Shown: positions 1 to 7,098 of the stretch, one piece after another | How the letters are laid out: the number at the start of each line of letters is the position of its first letter | Numbering within the stretch: the stretch's first letter is position 1 | Origin: Methylotenera sp. UBA6020 | GTDB lineage: Bacteria; Pseudomonadota; Gammaproteobacteria; Burkholderiales; Methylophilaceae | Direction: 5' to 3' | Length of the DNA stretch: 16,744 nucleotides | Assembly: GCA_002429455.1 (NCBI GenBank) | Contig: DIZU01000013.1 | Span: forward strand, 1-16,744 | Notes under the pieces: generated by a model | Told to the model about the DNA's origin: nothing | Database searches by the model: none | The model's input: the letters and a program-made list of their open reading frames with translations, nothing else | Position numbers and translations under genes: made by a program

Positions 1-120
1 AGTGTGGGCTTACTCACCATTTATGATATGTGCAAAGCAGTGGATAGAGGTATGACGATTGGCGATATTAAGCTACTGGAAAAACACGGTGGGAAATCGG
101 GCGATTGGCTTGCAGAATAA
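1..120 (+). CDS. moaC: MoaC, cyclic pyranopterin monophosphate synthase (C-terminal fragment)
   Basis: The first 39 codons, read in frame 1 and ending in TAA, encode the C-terminal end of MoaC. This enzyme works with MoaA to convert GTP-derived 3',8-cyclo-GTP to cyclic pyranopterin monophosphate, the first committed step of molybdenum cofactor synthesis in the cytoplasm. The stretch [15 protein letters not shown] followed by KHGGKSGDW matches the family's highly conserved C-terminal block (YDMCKA, then GGKSG). The 5' part lies outside the window, so completeness cannot be judged. The gene ends 58 bases before the small lipoprotein gene. Recognition is by motif memory only, but this block is distinctive. 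Confidence 0.9.
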   Translation, partial: SVGLLTIYDMCKAVDRGMTIGDIKLLEKHGGKSGDWLAE

Positions 121-167
121 CTAGCTAATTTTATAGAAGCTGTTTGTATTACTTTGACACATAATTT

Positions 168-173
168 AGGAGA
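168..173 (+). promoter_or_regulatory. Shine-Dalgarno AGGAGA deciding a TTG start
   Basis: AGGAGA lies 5 bases before TTG at 179. No in-frame ATG precedes the signal peptide, so this strong site is the main reason to accept the rare TTG start of the small lipoprotein. Confidence 0.65.
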
Positions 174-178
174 ATAAA

Positions 179-385
179 TTGTTTAAATTATGGCTACTTT
201 GCGCAATATGCGCGATTTCCTTAACTGCCTGTGAGAAAGAAAAACAAGCCTCAGCCGCTGTGGGCGCTATTCCTAAACAAATTATAGACAAAACTACTAA
301 CGACATTAACAACGCCACGACTCGTGCCGCTGAAAAGTTGAAAGCAGCCGAGAGTGAAGCTGTACAAGAAGATGCAGAGAAATAA
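179..385 (+). CDS. small putative outer-membrane lipoprotein, function unknown
   Basis: A 68-residue protein that I do not recognise as a named family. Residues 1-17 form a lipoprotein signal peptide (a single Lys, then a hydrophobic core) ending in the lipobox LTAC, with Cys18 as the lipidation site. The mature part is only 51 residues and strongly charged: EKEK directly after the Cys, then an Ala/Glu/Lys-rich stretch (TRAAEKLKAAESEA) likely to be a helix or short coiled coil, ending in acidic residues. Residue +2 is Glu rather than Asp, which by the usual sorting rule suggests the outer membrane. The start is TTG with AGGAGA 5 bases upstream. It follows moaC by 58 bases and could be co-transcribed. 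Signal peptide, lipobox and ribosome site together make it a real gene. Its role is unknown; a small envelope structural or accessory lipoprotein is the most that can be inferred. Confidence 0.7.
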   Translation: MFKLWLLCAICAISLTACEKEKQASAAVGAIPKQIIDKTTNDINNATTRAAEKLKAAESEAVQEDAEK

Positions 386-514
386 GCTTTAACAAGTAGC
401 CTGACTCCTATTAAACTAAAACGGTGCAGTCTCCTATTGTCGTTTGTCCGGTTTGCAAACGAAGGTTGTGAGCCAAATGTTGAAACGTATGTAAATACAC
501 ATCAACTTGCACAC

Positions 515-538
515 CGTCTAACCCACGAGGTTAAGACG
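515..538. terminator. bulged stem-loop in the convergent spacer (possible terminator)
   Basis: The arms at 515-523 and 529-538 pair as a 9-bp stem (CGTCTAACC against GGTTAAGACG) with one bulged A and a 5-base loop. It begins 4 bases beyond the thiO stop codon when read on the minus strand. Neither side has a T-run, so it does not fit a classic intrinsic terminator. It may protect a 3' end or act with Rho. The rest of the 386-542 spacer also holds a 10-bp palindrome GTTTGCAAAC at 451-460 and nothing else I can name. Confidence 0.3.
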
Positions 539-542
539 ACTA

Positions 543-1625
543 CTAACCAGCGCAGGCATAAGGCGTAGCATCGATTTTCGGCGTTTCACCCAACATCAAC
601 GCCACCATTAGCTGCGCACTAGCGGGTGCCATGGTCAATCCGTATCTAAAATGGCCTGTGTTCAGGTATAGGTTTTCAATGCTTGGATGTGCGCCTATGG
701 CGGGCAAGTTTTCTGGCGTACCAGGCCGCAGGCCGCTCCAATGTTTGATAATAGGTTGGTTTTTTAGCTCGGGCATAATCGCTTCGGCCTTGGTGCTGAG
801 TTCATTTCGCACTGCCTCTGTCACTGAGCTGTCAAAGCCGACATCTTCCAGCGTACTGCCAGCCAGCAGGTAGCCATCACGGCGCGGTATCATGTAAAAG
901 CCTTCTCGATAGACCATTTGTTCGAGGTTCTTTTGCGGTTTATAGAGCAGTATCTGCCCGCGCATGGGTTTTATATTAAGTTTTGCGGAGGTTTCTTTAA
1001 GTAACTCAAAGCTCCACGCCCCTGAGGTAACGACAAATTGGTCTGCAGTTAACGTTTCACCGCTTACAGTTTGCCACTCAGTCAACGCTGGTGTTTGTTT
1101 GAGTGGTATGAGTTCGGTATGCTCCAGCATAGTGACGTTGTTTTGCTCCAGCCACTTACGCATCGCCTGCATGAGGTAAGGTGGGCGTATCTGGCACACT
1201 GTTGGCAACCAAAGTGCATCTTCTCCACTTTCGGACTGTACGCCGAAAGATGATGCTTTGACTGACTGAACCGGGTGTTGATTGCGCGTACACCAAGCTT
1301 GAGCAGCTTCAATATCAAACTTTGGTAGTAACAAGAAGCCGGATTGCTCAAAATTGGTATCAATACCTGTTTCGCGTTGCAATCGCTGACTGAGTTCACG
1401 GTAGAAGTTTGCACCGTTATTGGTGAGCGCATTCACATGCTCGGAGTACATCCAGGGCAGTAAAGGCAAGATGATGCCACCGCCCGCCCAAGAGGATTCA
1501 CCCGAGGTTTGGCTGGCAATCTGGTTACGCTCTACGATGGTCACGCGACAGCCGCGATTCACCAATTCCATGGCGGTCATGCAGCCGACAATGCCACCGC
1601 CTATGATCATTACGTGTTTAGTCAT
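543..1625 (-). CDS. thiO: glycine oxidase ThiO (FAD-dependent, DAO family)
   Basis: A 360-residue FAD-dependent oxidase of the D-amino-acid oxidase family. ThiO oxidises glycine to iminoacetate (dehydroglycine), the C-N donor for the thiazole ring of thiamin made by ThiG/ThiS. The N terminus has the dinucleotide-binding GxGxxG (G9-G14), then an acidic end of beta-2 (VER). The early motif SWAGGGIILPLLPW and the C-terminal GHFRYGLTMAPASA are typical of ThiO and its relatives. Length matches the family (about 350-370). The ATG start has no clear Shine-Dalgarno, but the FAD motif begins right after it, so no longer start is needed. It lies 31 bases downstream of the antiporter gene on the same strand and is probably co-transcribed. 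No other thiamin gene is in view. A related deaminating oxidase (for example DadA- or SolA-like) is a less likely alternative. Confidence 0.85.
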   Translation of the reverse strand: MTKHVMIIGGGIVGCMTAMELVNRGCRVTIVERNQIASQTSGESSWAGGGIILPLLPWMYSEHVNALTNNGANFYRELSQRLQRETGIDTNFEQSGFLLLPKFDIEAAQAWCTRNQHPVQSVKASSFGVQSESGEDALWLPTVCQIRPPYLMQAMRKWLEQNNVTMLEHTELIPLKQTPALTEWQTVSGETLTADQFVVTSGAWSFELLKETSAKLNIKPMRGQILLYKPQKNLEQMVYREGFYMIPRRDGYLLAGSTLEDVGFDSSVTEAVRNELSTKAEAIMPELKNQPIIKHWSGLRPGTPENLPAIGAHPSIENLYLNTGHFRYGLTMAPASAQLMVALMLGETPKIDATPYACAG

Positions 1626-1656
1626 TGTTTTAATTTAATGCTCTTAATTATGGGGC

Positions 1657-3642
1657 TTATTTAATCGCCACGCGGCCGATCAACAAGGCGTTTTGCGCAT
1701 TGGTTAAGCCAGTAGGCTGACCAAGTAGCACAATGACATCACCCTCAACCAGCGGGCTTTCAAGGGTAGGTTGTCCACCATTAGCATTAGGCCGACGGAT
1801 GGATTTGATTTCAACATTAAAACTATCTAATTGCATATCAGCCAGGCATCGGCCAACGGCAAACGCGCCAGCTGACACAATCACAGAATGCAAACGTACT
1901 TGTTGCTTTTCTAGATCCTGATTTTCGGCGTCAGAAATACCGTGGAAATAACCTCTAAATAATTTATAACGCTCTTCACGAAACAAACGAATACGTTTAA
2001 TCACGCGGTTAAGCGGCACACCTAGCAACATCAGGGCATGCGAGGCTAACATCAAGCTGCCTTCCAGGATTTCCGGCACCACTTCTGCGGCGCCAGCTTC
2101 ACGCAACGCTTCCATGTTGGTGTCATCCACGGTGCGCACAATCACCGGCAATTGCGGATAGCACTCTTGCACCACGTGCAGAATCTTCATCGCAGCGCGA
2201 TTATCAGCATAACTAATAATCAATGCTTTTGCACGCGCGCCGCCTGCCGCTTCAAGCACTACGCGCCGGGCAGCATCGCCAAACATTACGTTTTCACCGG
2301 CTGCGGCGGCCTCTATCACCCGTGACGGGTCAATATCCAGCGCGATAAAGGGAATATTTTCTTCTTTCAAAAAACGGCCCAAATACTGCCCGCTACGGCC
2401 ATAGCCACAAATAATCACATGGTCACGTAAGTGCTTACCAACCTCGTCAAGGTCTTGTATCACTTGGCCACTGTTCCGGTTATAACTACTGACCAGCCGC
2501 CTTGCGATACGGCCATTGTATTGAATCAAGAACGGGGCAGCCACCATAGAAAGTAGCGAAGCCGCTAATATAAGCTGCAATGCCTGACCGCTGATGAGTT
2601 TTTGCTCTACGCCTAAGGCCAAAATCACAAAACTAAACTCGCCGGCTTGCGCAAGTATCACCCCGGTACGAATAGCTACACCAGTTTCATATTTCACGAA
2701 CCTGACCACCAAAGTAACAACCGCGGCTTTGAATAAAACGAATGTGACCAAAATCAGCAACACCAAAGCAATATTGTTGAAAATTTGCTGTAAATCTAGC
2801 AACATGCCCACGCTGATAAAAAACAGCCCCAGTAAAATGTCGCGAAATGGCGAAATATCTGATTCCACCTGATAGCGATAGCGCGTTTCTGAAATCAACA
2901 TGCCCGCGATAAAAGCACCCAATGCGTAGGACAAACCCGCCAATTTAGTGGCAAATGCCAACAGCAAAGTCACCATCAACACGTTCATGACGAACAATTC
3001 GCGGGAGCGCTGGCTGGCAACTAGATTAAACCAAGGGTTGATCAGCCATTTACCAATAGTGAATAGAAATAACAACATGGCGGCGGCTTTCAAAAATGCC
3101 AAACCGAGCACGTGCGTCAAATTAGCGTCAGCCATACCTAACGCAGGAATAAGCACTAAAATTGGCACCACGGCGATATCTTGAAACAGCAGTACGCCGA
3201 TACTTAAACGGCCGTGACGCGAATTCAGATCTACCCGTTCAGCGAGCATTTTAGAAACAATCGCTGTAGAAGACATGGCCAAAGCGGCCCCAATGACGAA
3301 GGCGGCCGGCCAGTTTAACCCAGCAAACTTGGCAATACACATGGTAATCGCCAGTGTAATGATGACTTGCGCGCCGCCTAAACCGAGTACTTTTTTGCGC
3401 ATGGCATATAACTGCGGCAGGCTAAACTCTAACCCGATACTAAACATTAAAAACACAATGCCAAATTCTGCAAATTCACGGTTGGCGTCTGTGTCTGGCA
3501 GTAATCCAAAGGTATGCGGGCCTAGCGCTAAGCCCACCAAAAAATACGCTAGCATGGCAGGCAAGCGAAATGCACGAAATAACGCCACACCAAGTACAGA
3601 GCAAATGAGAAGAATTAAAATTAAAGGTAATGTTTCGAACAT
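1657..3642 (-). CDS. CPA2-family monovalent cation:proton antiporter with RCK (TrkA-N/TrkA-C) domains
   Basis: A 661-residue inner-membrane antiporter of the KefB/KefC/YbaL type, expected to exchange K+ or Na+ for H+. Residues from 1 to roughly 380 form about 12 hydrophobic segments with CPA2 hallmarks: RLPAMLAYFLVGLALGP near the N terminus, FGIVFLMFSIGLEFS, and SYALGAFIAGMLISET in the core. After a linker, a Rossmann fold begins at about residue 408 (VIICGYGRSGQYLGRFL, GxGxxG, followed by ALDIDPSRV); this TrkA-N domain binds nucleotide. The last ~90 residues form a TrkA-C-like domain ending in EGDVIVLLGQP. Length fits three-domain family members. The start codon lacks a clear Shine-Dalgarno but opens directly into the first membrane helix. 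Divergent from kdsD and upstream of thiO. Ion and ligand cannot be told from sequence alone, so I assign no symbol. Confidence 0.88.
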   Translation of the reverse strand: MFETLPLILILLICSVLGVALFRAFRLPAMLAYFLVGLALGPHTFGLLPDTDANREFAEFGIVFLMFSIGLEFSLPQLYAMRKKVLGLGGAQVIITLAITMCIAKFAGLNWPAAFVIGAALAMSSTAIVSKMLAERVDLNSRHGRLSIGVLLFQDIAVVPILVLIPALGMADANLTHVLGLAFLKAAAMLLFLFTIGKWLINPWFNLVASQRSRELFVMNVLMVTLLLAFATKLAGLSYALGAFIAGMLISETRYRYQVESDISPFRDILLGLFFISVGMLLDLQQIFNNIALVLLILVTFVLFKAAVVTLVVRFVKYETGVAIRTGVILAQAGEFSFVILALGVEQKLISGQALQLILAASLLSMVAAPFLIQYNGRIARRLVSSYNRNSGQVIQDLDEVGKHLRDHVIICGYGRSGQYLGRFLKEENIPFIALDIDPSRVIEAAAAGENVMFGDAARRVVLEAAGGARAKALIISYADNRAAMKILHVVQECYPQLPVIVRTVDDTNMEALREAGAAEVVPEILEGSLMLASHALMLLGVPLNRVIKRIRLFREERYKLFRGYFHGISDAENQDLEKQQVRLHSVIVSAGAFAVGRCLADMQLDSFNVEIKSIRRPNANGGQPTLESPLVEGDVIVLLGQPTGLTNAQNALLIGRVAIK

Positions 3643-3929
3643 AAGTTTGTGAATGATGGTAATTTTTTATTGTTCTATATTGTTTCACATCGCTGGTTAG
3701 CTATGAAAAAAATTTGCATATACCAAATGTGCGTAACGCTTGAGTAATACTGGCTGTGCCTGAGTAAAGCCCATGGCTCGCGATAGCAAAATCCATGCCT
3801 AAAACACAGTTTTTTTGCAAGTTTCACTAAAAATGTCTTCATTAATGGCTGTTTAGACTTTATAAGTGTGACATTCCCTTTTATACTAGCTGCTAATTAT
3901 GTCAACTTTAATAAGCAAATTTAAGCGCA
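3643..3929. other. divergent intergenic region between the antiporter and kdsD
   Basis: This 287-base AT-rich spacer separates two divergent operons and must hold promoters for both. It contains a good plus-strand promoter candidate (3859-3887), a heptamer TATTGTT repeated at 3668-3674 and 3678-3684, and a central stretch with short GC hairpins (AGCC-CAT-GGCT around 3770). I found no open reading frame with a plausible start and no known riboswitch or small RNA. I could not identify a convincing -35/-10 pair for the minus strand. Confidence 0.6.
3859..3887 (+). promoter_or_regulatory. candidate sigma-70 promoter for the kdsD-lpt operon
   Basis: TTTATA (4 of 6 to the -35 consensus) and TATACT (5 of 6 to the -10 consensus) are separated by 17 bases. 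Transcription would begin near 3894, giving a leader of about 35 bases before the kdsD ATG at 3930. It is the best-scoring pair in the divergent spacer by eye; no experimental evidence. Confidence 0.45.
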
Positions 3930-4946
3930 ATGTCATCACTACCCAAGAGTAACAAGCCCGCATCAATCACTCGCTCCATTAAACAGCCTGCATTGGCTTT
4001 GGCGCGCGATATATTATTGCTCGAAGCAAGCGAAATAGAGGCACTTGCCAATCGATTAGATGACAATTTCACTAACGCTGTTGCACTCATTTTACAATGC
4101 CAAGGTCGCGTTGTGGTGAGTGGTATGGGCAAATCAGGCCATATCGGCGGCAAAATCGCCTCGACTTTCGCCAGTACCGGCACGCCTGCATTTTTCATGC
4201 ACCCGGCGGAAGCTAGCCATGGCGATTTAGGCATGATTACCGCTGGCGATATTGTGATTGCGCTCTCGAACTCAGGTGAGAGTGATGAAATTCTCGCCAT
4301 CGTTCCCCCGCTGAAAAGATTAGGTGCGAGCATCATCGCGATCACGGGTAAGGATTCATCCACCCTAGCAAAAGCCGCAGATATTCATTTAAGCGCAAAT
4401 GTCGCAAAAGAAGCTTGCCCCCTTGGGTTAGCGCCAACTTCAAGCACCACAGTAGCATTGGCGCTGGGGGATGCGCTGGCATTATGCGTGTTGGATCAGC
4501 GCGACTTTACCGCTGAAGATTTTGCCCGCTCGCACCCAGGTGGCAGCCTTGGAAGACGCTTGCTAGTGCATGTATCCGACTTGATGCGTACTGCTGATAA
4601 TACGCCTCGTGTACAAGCCGACGCCTCACTTTCACAAGGTTTGCTAGAAATGTCGGGAAAAGGATTAGGCTTAACGGCGATTGTTGATGCCGACAATAAA
4701 CCGATTGGCATTTTTACAGATGGTGATTTACGCCGTGCATTTGAGAAAAACGTCAATGTGGCCACTTCTGGCATCACGGATGTGATGCATAAAAACCCTT
4801 ACACGATTCATCAAGATCAATTGGCAATTGCTGCGGTTGAAATTATGGAGCAACGCAAAATCAATGCATTGTTGGTAACCAATGATGCTGGCGTTTTAGT
4901 CGGCGCCTTGAATATGCATGATCTTCTATTGGCAAAGGTGGTTTAG
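3930..4946 (+). CDS. kdsD: D-arabinose 5-phosphate isomerase KdsD
   Basis: A 338-residue cytoplasmic isomerase that converts D-ribulose 5-phosphate to D-arabinose 5-phosphate, the first step of Kdo synthesis for lipopolysaccharide. Residues ~45-180 form the SIS sugar-isomerase domain: GMGKSGHIGGKIA at 65-77, PAEASHGDLGM shortly after, and SNSGESDE, the phosphosugar-binding loop. Residues ~210-338 hold two CBS motifs (MRTADNTP to FTDGDLRRAFE, then MHKNPYTI to the C terminus). Length and domain order fit KdsD/KpsF (about 320-340). Its stop codon abuts the kdsC GTG with no gap, so translation is coupled and the next enzymes of the pathway follow. The Shine-Dalgarno for the ATG is weak. The CBS pair may sense a nucleotide, as known in the family, but the ligand is not evident. 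Confidence 0.95.
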   Translation: MSSLPKSNKPASITRSIKQPALALARDILLLEASEIEALANRLDDNFTNAVALILQCQGRVVVSGMGKSGHIGGKIASTFASTGTPAFFMHPAEASHGDLGMITAGDIVIALSNSGESDEILAIVPPLKRLGASIIAITGKDSSTLAKAADIHLSANVAKEACPLGLAPTSSTTVALALGDALALCVLDQRDFTAEDFARSHPGGSLGRRLLVHVSDLMRTADNTPRVQADASLSQGLLEMSGKGLGLTAIVDADNKPIGIFTDGDLRRAFEKNVNVATSGITDVMHKNPYTIHQDQLAIAAVEIMEQRKINALLVTNDAGVLVGALNMHDLLLAKVV

Positions 4947-5513
4947 GTGCACTCAAACAACTCCGAAATAAACGCTGAACTAAAACAACGCTTACAAAAT
5001 ATCAGGCTTCTGGTACTGGATGTTGATGGCGTAATGACAGACGGCGGCCTGACCATAGGCGACGATGGCCTAGAATATAAAACCTTTCATGCGCATGACG
5101 GTTTAGGCATGAAATTGTTAAAAGCCACCGGGGTTGAATTAGCCATTATTACGGGCCGCACGTCAAATGTAGTCAAAAAACGCGCGGAAAGTACAGGTGT
5201 TGCCCATTTTTATCAAGGTGCGGAAGACAAGCTGGCAGCGTTTAACGAGCTCATGAAAACTTGCGGGTTGCAAGCCAACCAATGTGCTTTTATGGGGGAC
5301 GATGTGGTGGATTTACCGCCTATGCTTAAATGTGGCCTGGCTATTGCCGTACCGGCCGCACCAGCAATGGTGTTAAAGCATGCCCATTATGTAACCAGAA
5401 AATCGGGTGGTTTTGGTGCAGTGCGCGAAGTTTGTGAGCTCATTATGCAGGCGCAGGGGACGTTTGATACACAAATGGCACAGTTTTTAACACAAGCCCA
5501 CATTTCGAATTAG
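4947..5513 (+). CDS. kdsC: 3-deoxy-D-manno-octulosonate 8-phosphate phosphatase KdsC
   Basis: A 188-residue HAD-superfamily phosphatase of the capless C0 type that hydrolyses Kdo 8-phosphate to Kdo and phosphate. The nucleophile motif is LVLDVDGVMTDG with Asp25 and Asp27; the second motif is AIITGR; the Mg2+-binding motif is FMGDDVVDLP. The C-terminal stretch KSGGFGAVREVCELI is typical of KdsC and lines the active site of a neighbouring subunit in the known tetramer. The start is GTG directly after the kdsD stop, with AAAGGTGG at 4934-4941 inside the end of kdsD as ribosome site. The N terminus is about ten residues longer than the shortest family members. kdsA and kdsB are not in the window. 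Confidence 0.95.
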   Translation: MHSNNSEINAELKQRLQNIRLLVLDVDGVMTDGGLTIGDDGLEYKTFHAHDGLGMKLLKATGVELAIITGRTSNVVKKRAESTGVAHFYQGAEDKLAAFNELMKTCGLQANQCAFMGDDVVDLPPMLKCGLAIAVPAAPAMVLKHAHYVTRKSGGFGAVREVCELIMQAQGTFDTQMAQFLTQAHISN

Positions 5514-5580
5514 ACCATGATGTTCATTCTATGATAAACATAGCCGCCTTTGTGGGTTTGCCTAAATTGAGAATCTCGAA

Positions 5581-6309
5581 ATGAGCATCGGCAAACGCTC
5601 TGCGATCATTTTTCCGCTAGTGCTACTGTCTATGCTGGCGCTACTGACCTTTTGGATAAACAGGACCGTACAGCCTCCAACGCCAAAGTTAGATGGCAGT
5701 AGTCGCCATGATCCTGACTATATCGTGAGCAATTTTGTGACCACGCATACCGACATCAATGGCGACTTACACTATAAATTAGCCGCAGTAGAGATGAAAC
5801 ATTTTCCAGACGACGACACCACTGATTTACAACGACCACGCTATACGCAATTTACCATCGGCAAACCCTATACTCAGGTAGAAGGCTTGCGTGGTTATGT
5901 GTCCGGCAATGGCGAAAAGGTGGAAATCGTTGATAATGTCAAAGTTACTCGCCAAGCTTTTGCAGAAAAAGGTGAAATGACGGTGGAAACAGATTACCTC
6001 AACATTTTACCTAATGAAGAACTCGTGCGCACCGAAAGCCCGGTGGTGATTCGGCAAGCGCCAAAAACAGTGATTTACGCTACGGGCATGATATACGAAA
6101 AGAAATTACGTACGGTAACCTTACTGCATAAAGTACGTGCACATTACGAGAGGCCTGGCCTTAAAACCAATACGGCTAAAACTGCCAGTAATCCTGCCGC
6201 AACTATTAAGCAATCAACAGCCTCTAAATCAGACAAATCTCACGCCATACAATCTAATATCCCAAAATCCAACACCAACCATGCGCGCATTCGGAGACGC
6301 TATGAATAA
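5581..6309 (+). CDS. lptC: LPS export protein LptC with long C-terminal tail
   Basis: A 242-residue bitopic inner-membrane protein that connects the LptB2FG transporter to the periplasmic LptA bridge. Residues 1-27 hold a short basic N terminus and one membrane anchor (IIFPLVLLSMLALLTFWI). Residues ~45-190 are the periplasmic beta-jellyroll: the pattern YIVSNFVTTHTDINGDLHYKLAA, then DNVKVTRQ and TDYLNILPNEELVRT, is typical of LptC. From residue 193 on there is a 50-residue low-complexity tail rich in Ser, Thr, Asn, Ala and Lys that ends in a basic RIRRRYE; LptC proteins normally stop near 190 residues. The gene overlaps the lptA start by 8 bases and follows kdsC by 67 bases. GAGA about 10 bases upstream is a weak ribosome site. 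The family call is firm; the purpose of the tail is unknown. Confidence 0.9.
   Translation: MSIGKRSAIIFPLVLLSMLALLTFWINRTVQPPTPKLDGSSRHDPDYIVSNFVTTHTDINGDLHYKLAAVEMKHFPDDDTTDLQRPRYTQFTIGKPYTQVEGLRGYVSGNGEKVEIVDNVKVTRQAFAEKGEMTVETDYLNILPNEELVRTESPVVIRQAPKTVIYATGMIYEKKLRTVTLLHKVRAHYERPGLKTNTAKTASNPAATIKQSTASKSDKSHAIQSNIPKSNTNHARIRRRYE
6293..6296 (+). promoter_or_regulatory. Shine-Dalgarno GGAG fixing the lptA start
   Basis: GGAG sits 5 bases before ATG at 6302, inside the last codons of lptC. It favours this start over the upstream ATG at 6137, whose extra 55 residues would bury the signal peptide. Confidence 0.6.
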
Positions 6310-7036
6310 GCACTCAAATACAGTAGGCCTCAAGTTAATCAGCAGCTTGATTTTATTAAGCTGCGCCTTATTAGGCTTCTCCAGCCATGCGCTTGCCGAA
6401 GCAGCTGACCGTGACAAACCTATTGATTTAGAAGCAGATTCAGTGAAGGTTAATGATGCTAAACAAATCAGCACCTATATAGGTAACGTCATCCTCACGC
6501 AAGGTACGTTGATTATTCATGCCGATAAGCTAATTGTGCATGAGGACAGTGAAGGCTTTCAACACAGCACCTCGCTAGGAAACCCAACCACTTTTAAGCA
6601 AAAACGTGAAGGCAAAAACGAATACATGGAAGGTAGCGCACAGCGCATTGAATATGATGGGCGCATGGATAAAGTGCAGCTTTATACCAAGGCCTGGGTC
6701 AAACGGGGCGAAGATATTGTGCATGGCGATTACATTATGTATGACGCCAATGCAGAATATGCAGAAGTGATTGGCGGCGGCTCGCAAGCAACGCCTGATA
6801 CGCCAAGTGGCCGTGTGCGGGCGATTATTCAACCAAAAAACAAAAAAGCATCTGAGCCCGGTACAGGCAACTCTAAGCCTAGCTCTGATAATTCAAAATC
6901 TACAAATCCTGGTAAATCCGACAGCCAAGCTACTGACAGCAAATCTACAACAATCTTAGCGCCTGGCGATAGCGTCGCACCGGTTAAAAATATGCGCCTT
7001 AGCCGAAGTTTAGATATTAGTAGTGAACCAAGGTAA
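6302..7036 (+). CDS. lptA: LPS transport periplasmic protein LptA
   Basis: A 244-residue periplasmic protein that polymerises end to end to form the bridge carrying lipopolysaccharide from LptC to LptD at the outer membrane. Residues 1-36 are a signal peptide (MNKHSNTVGLK, a hydrophobic core, then SHALA before EAADRDKPI). The OstA-like beta-jellyroll spans about 40-176: DKPIDLEADSVKVND, TYIGNVILTQGTLIIHADKLIVHED, YDGRMDKVQLYTKAWVKRG and GDYIMYDANAEYAEVIGG. Residues 177-244 form a Ser/Lys/Asn/Asp-rich tail likely to be disordered. An in-frame ATG at 6137 exists but has no ribosome site. The chosen ATG overlaps the lptC stop and is preceded by GGAG. LptA usually runs about 170-220 residues, so the tail is long. 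lptB follows after 62 bases. Confidence 0.9.
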   Translation: MNKHSNTVGLKLISSLILLSCALLGFSSHALAEAADRDKPIDLEADSVKVNDAKQISTYIGNVILTQGTLIIHADKLIVHEDSEGFQHSTSLGNPTTFKQKREGKNEYMEGSAQRIEYDGRMDKVQLYTKAWVKRGEDIVHGDYIMYDANAEYAEVIGGGSQATPDTPSGRVRAIIQPKNKKASEPGTGNSKPSSDNSKSTNPGKSDSQATDSKSTTILAPGDSVAPVKNMRLSRSLDISSEPR

Positions 7037-7098
7037 TCAAGATCCGCCTCCTAGCAATCACCTGCATATTGAATAAAACTAAATAAGACCTGGCCATT

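Noticed and set aside
441..461. Hairpin CGTTTG/CAAACG with 9-base loop as a terminator of the lipoprotein gene
   Set aside because: Stem is only 6 bp, there is no T-run, and it may be chance; kept only as a palindrome note.
631..1638. Open frames on the plus strand and the 116-codon minus-strand frame within thiO
   Set aside because: They overlap thiO fully, show no motifs or ribosome sites, and have the composition of antisense shadows.
3908..4363. 151-codon minus-strand frame over kdsD
   Set aside because: It lies opposite the SIS domain of kdsD, has no recognisable domain, and is an antisense shadow.
6137..6301. Longer start for LptA at ATG 6137
   Set aside because: It would place 55 residues ahead of a clear signal peptide, has no ribosome site, and overlaps lptC throughout; GGAG and ATG at 6293-6304 fit far better.
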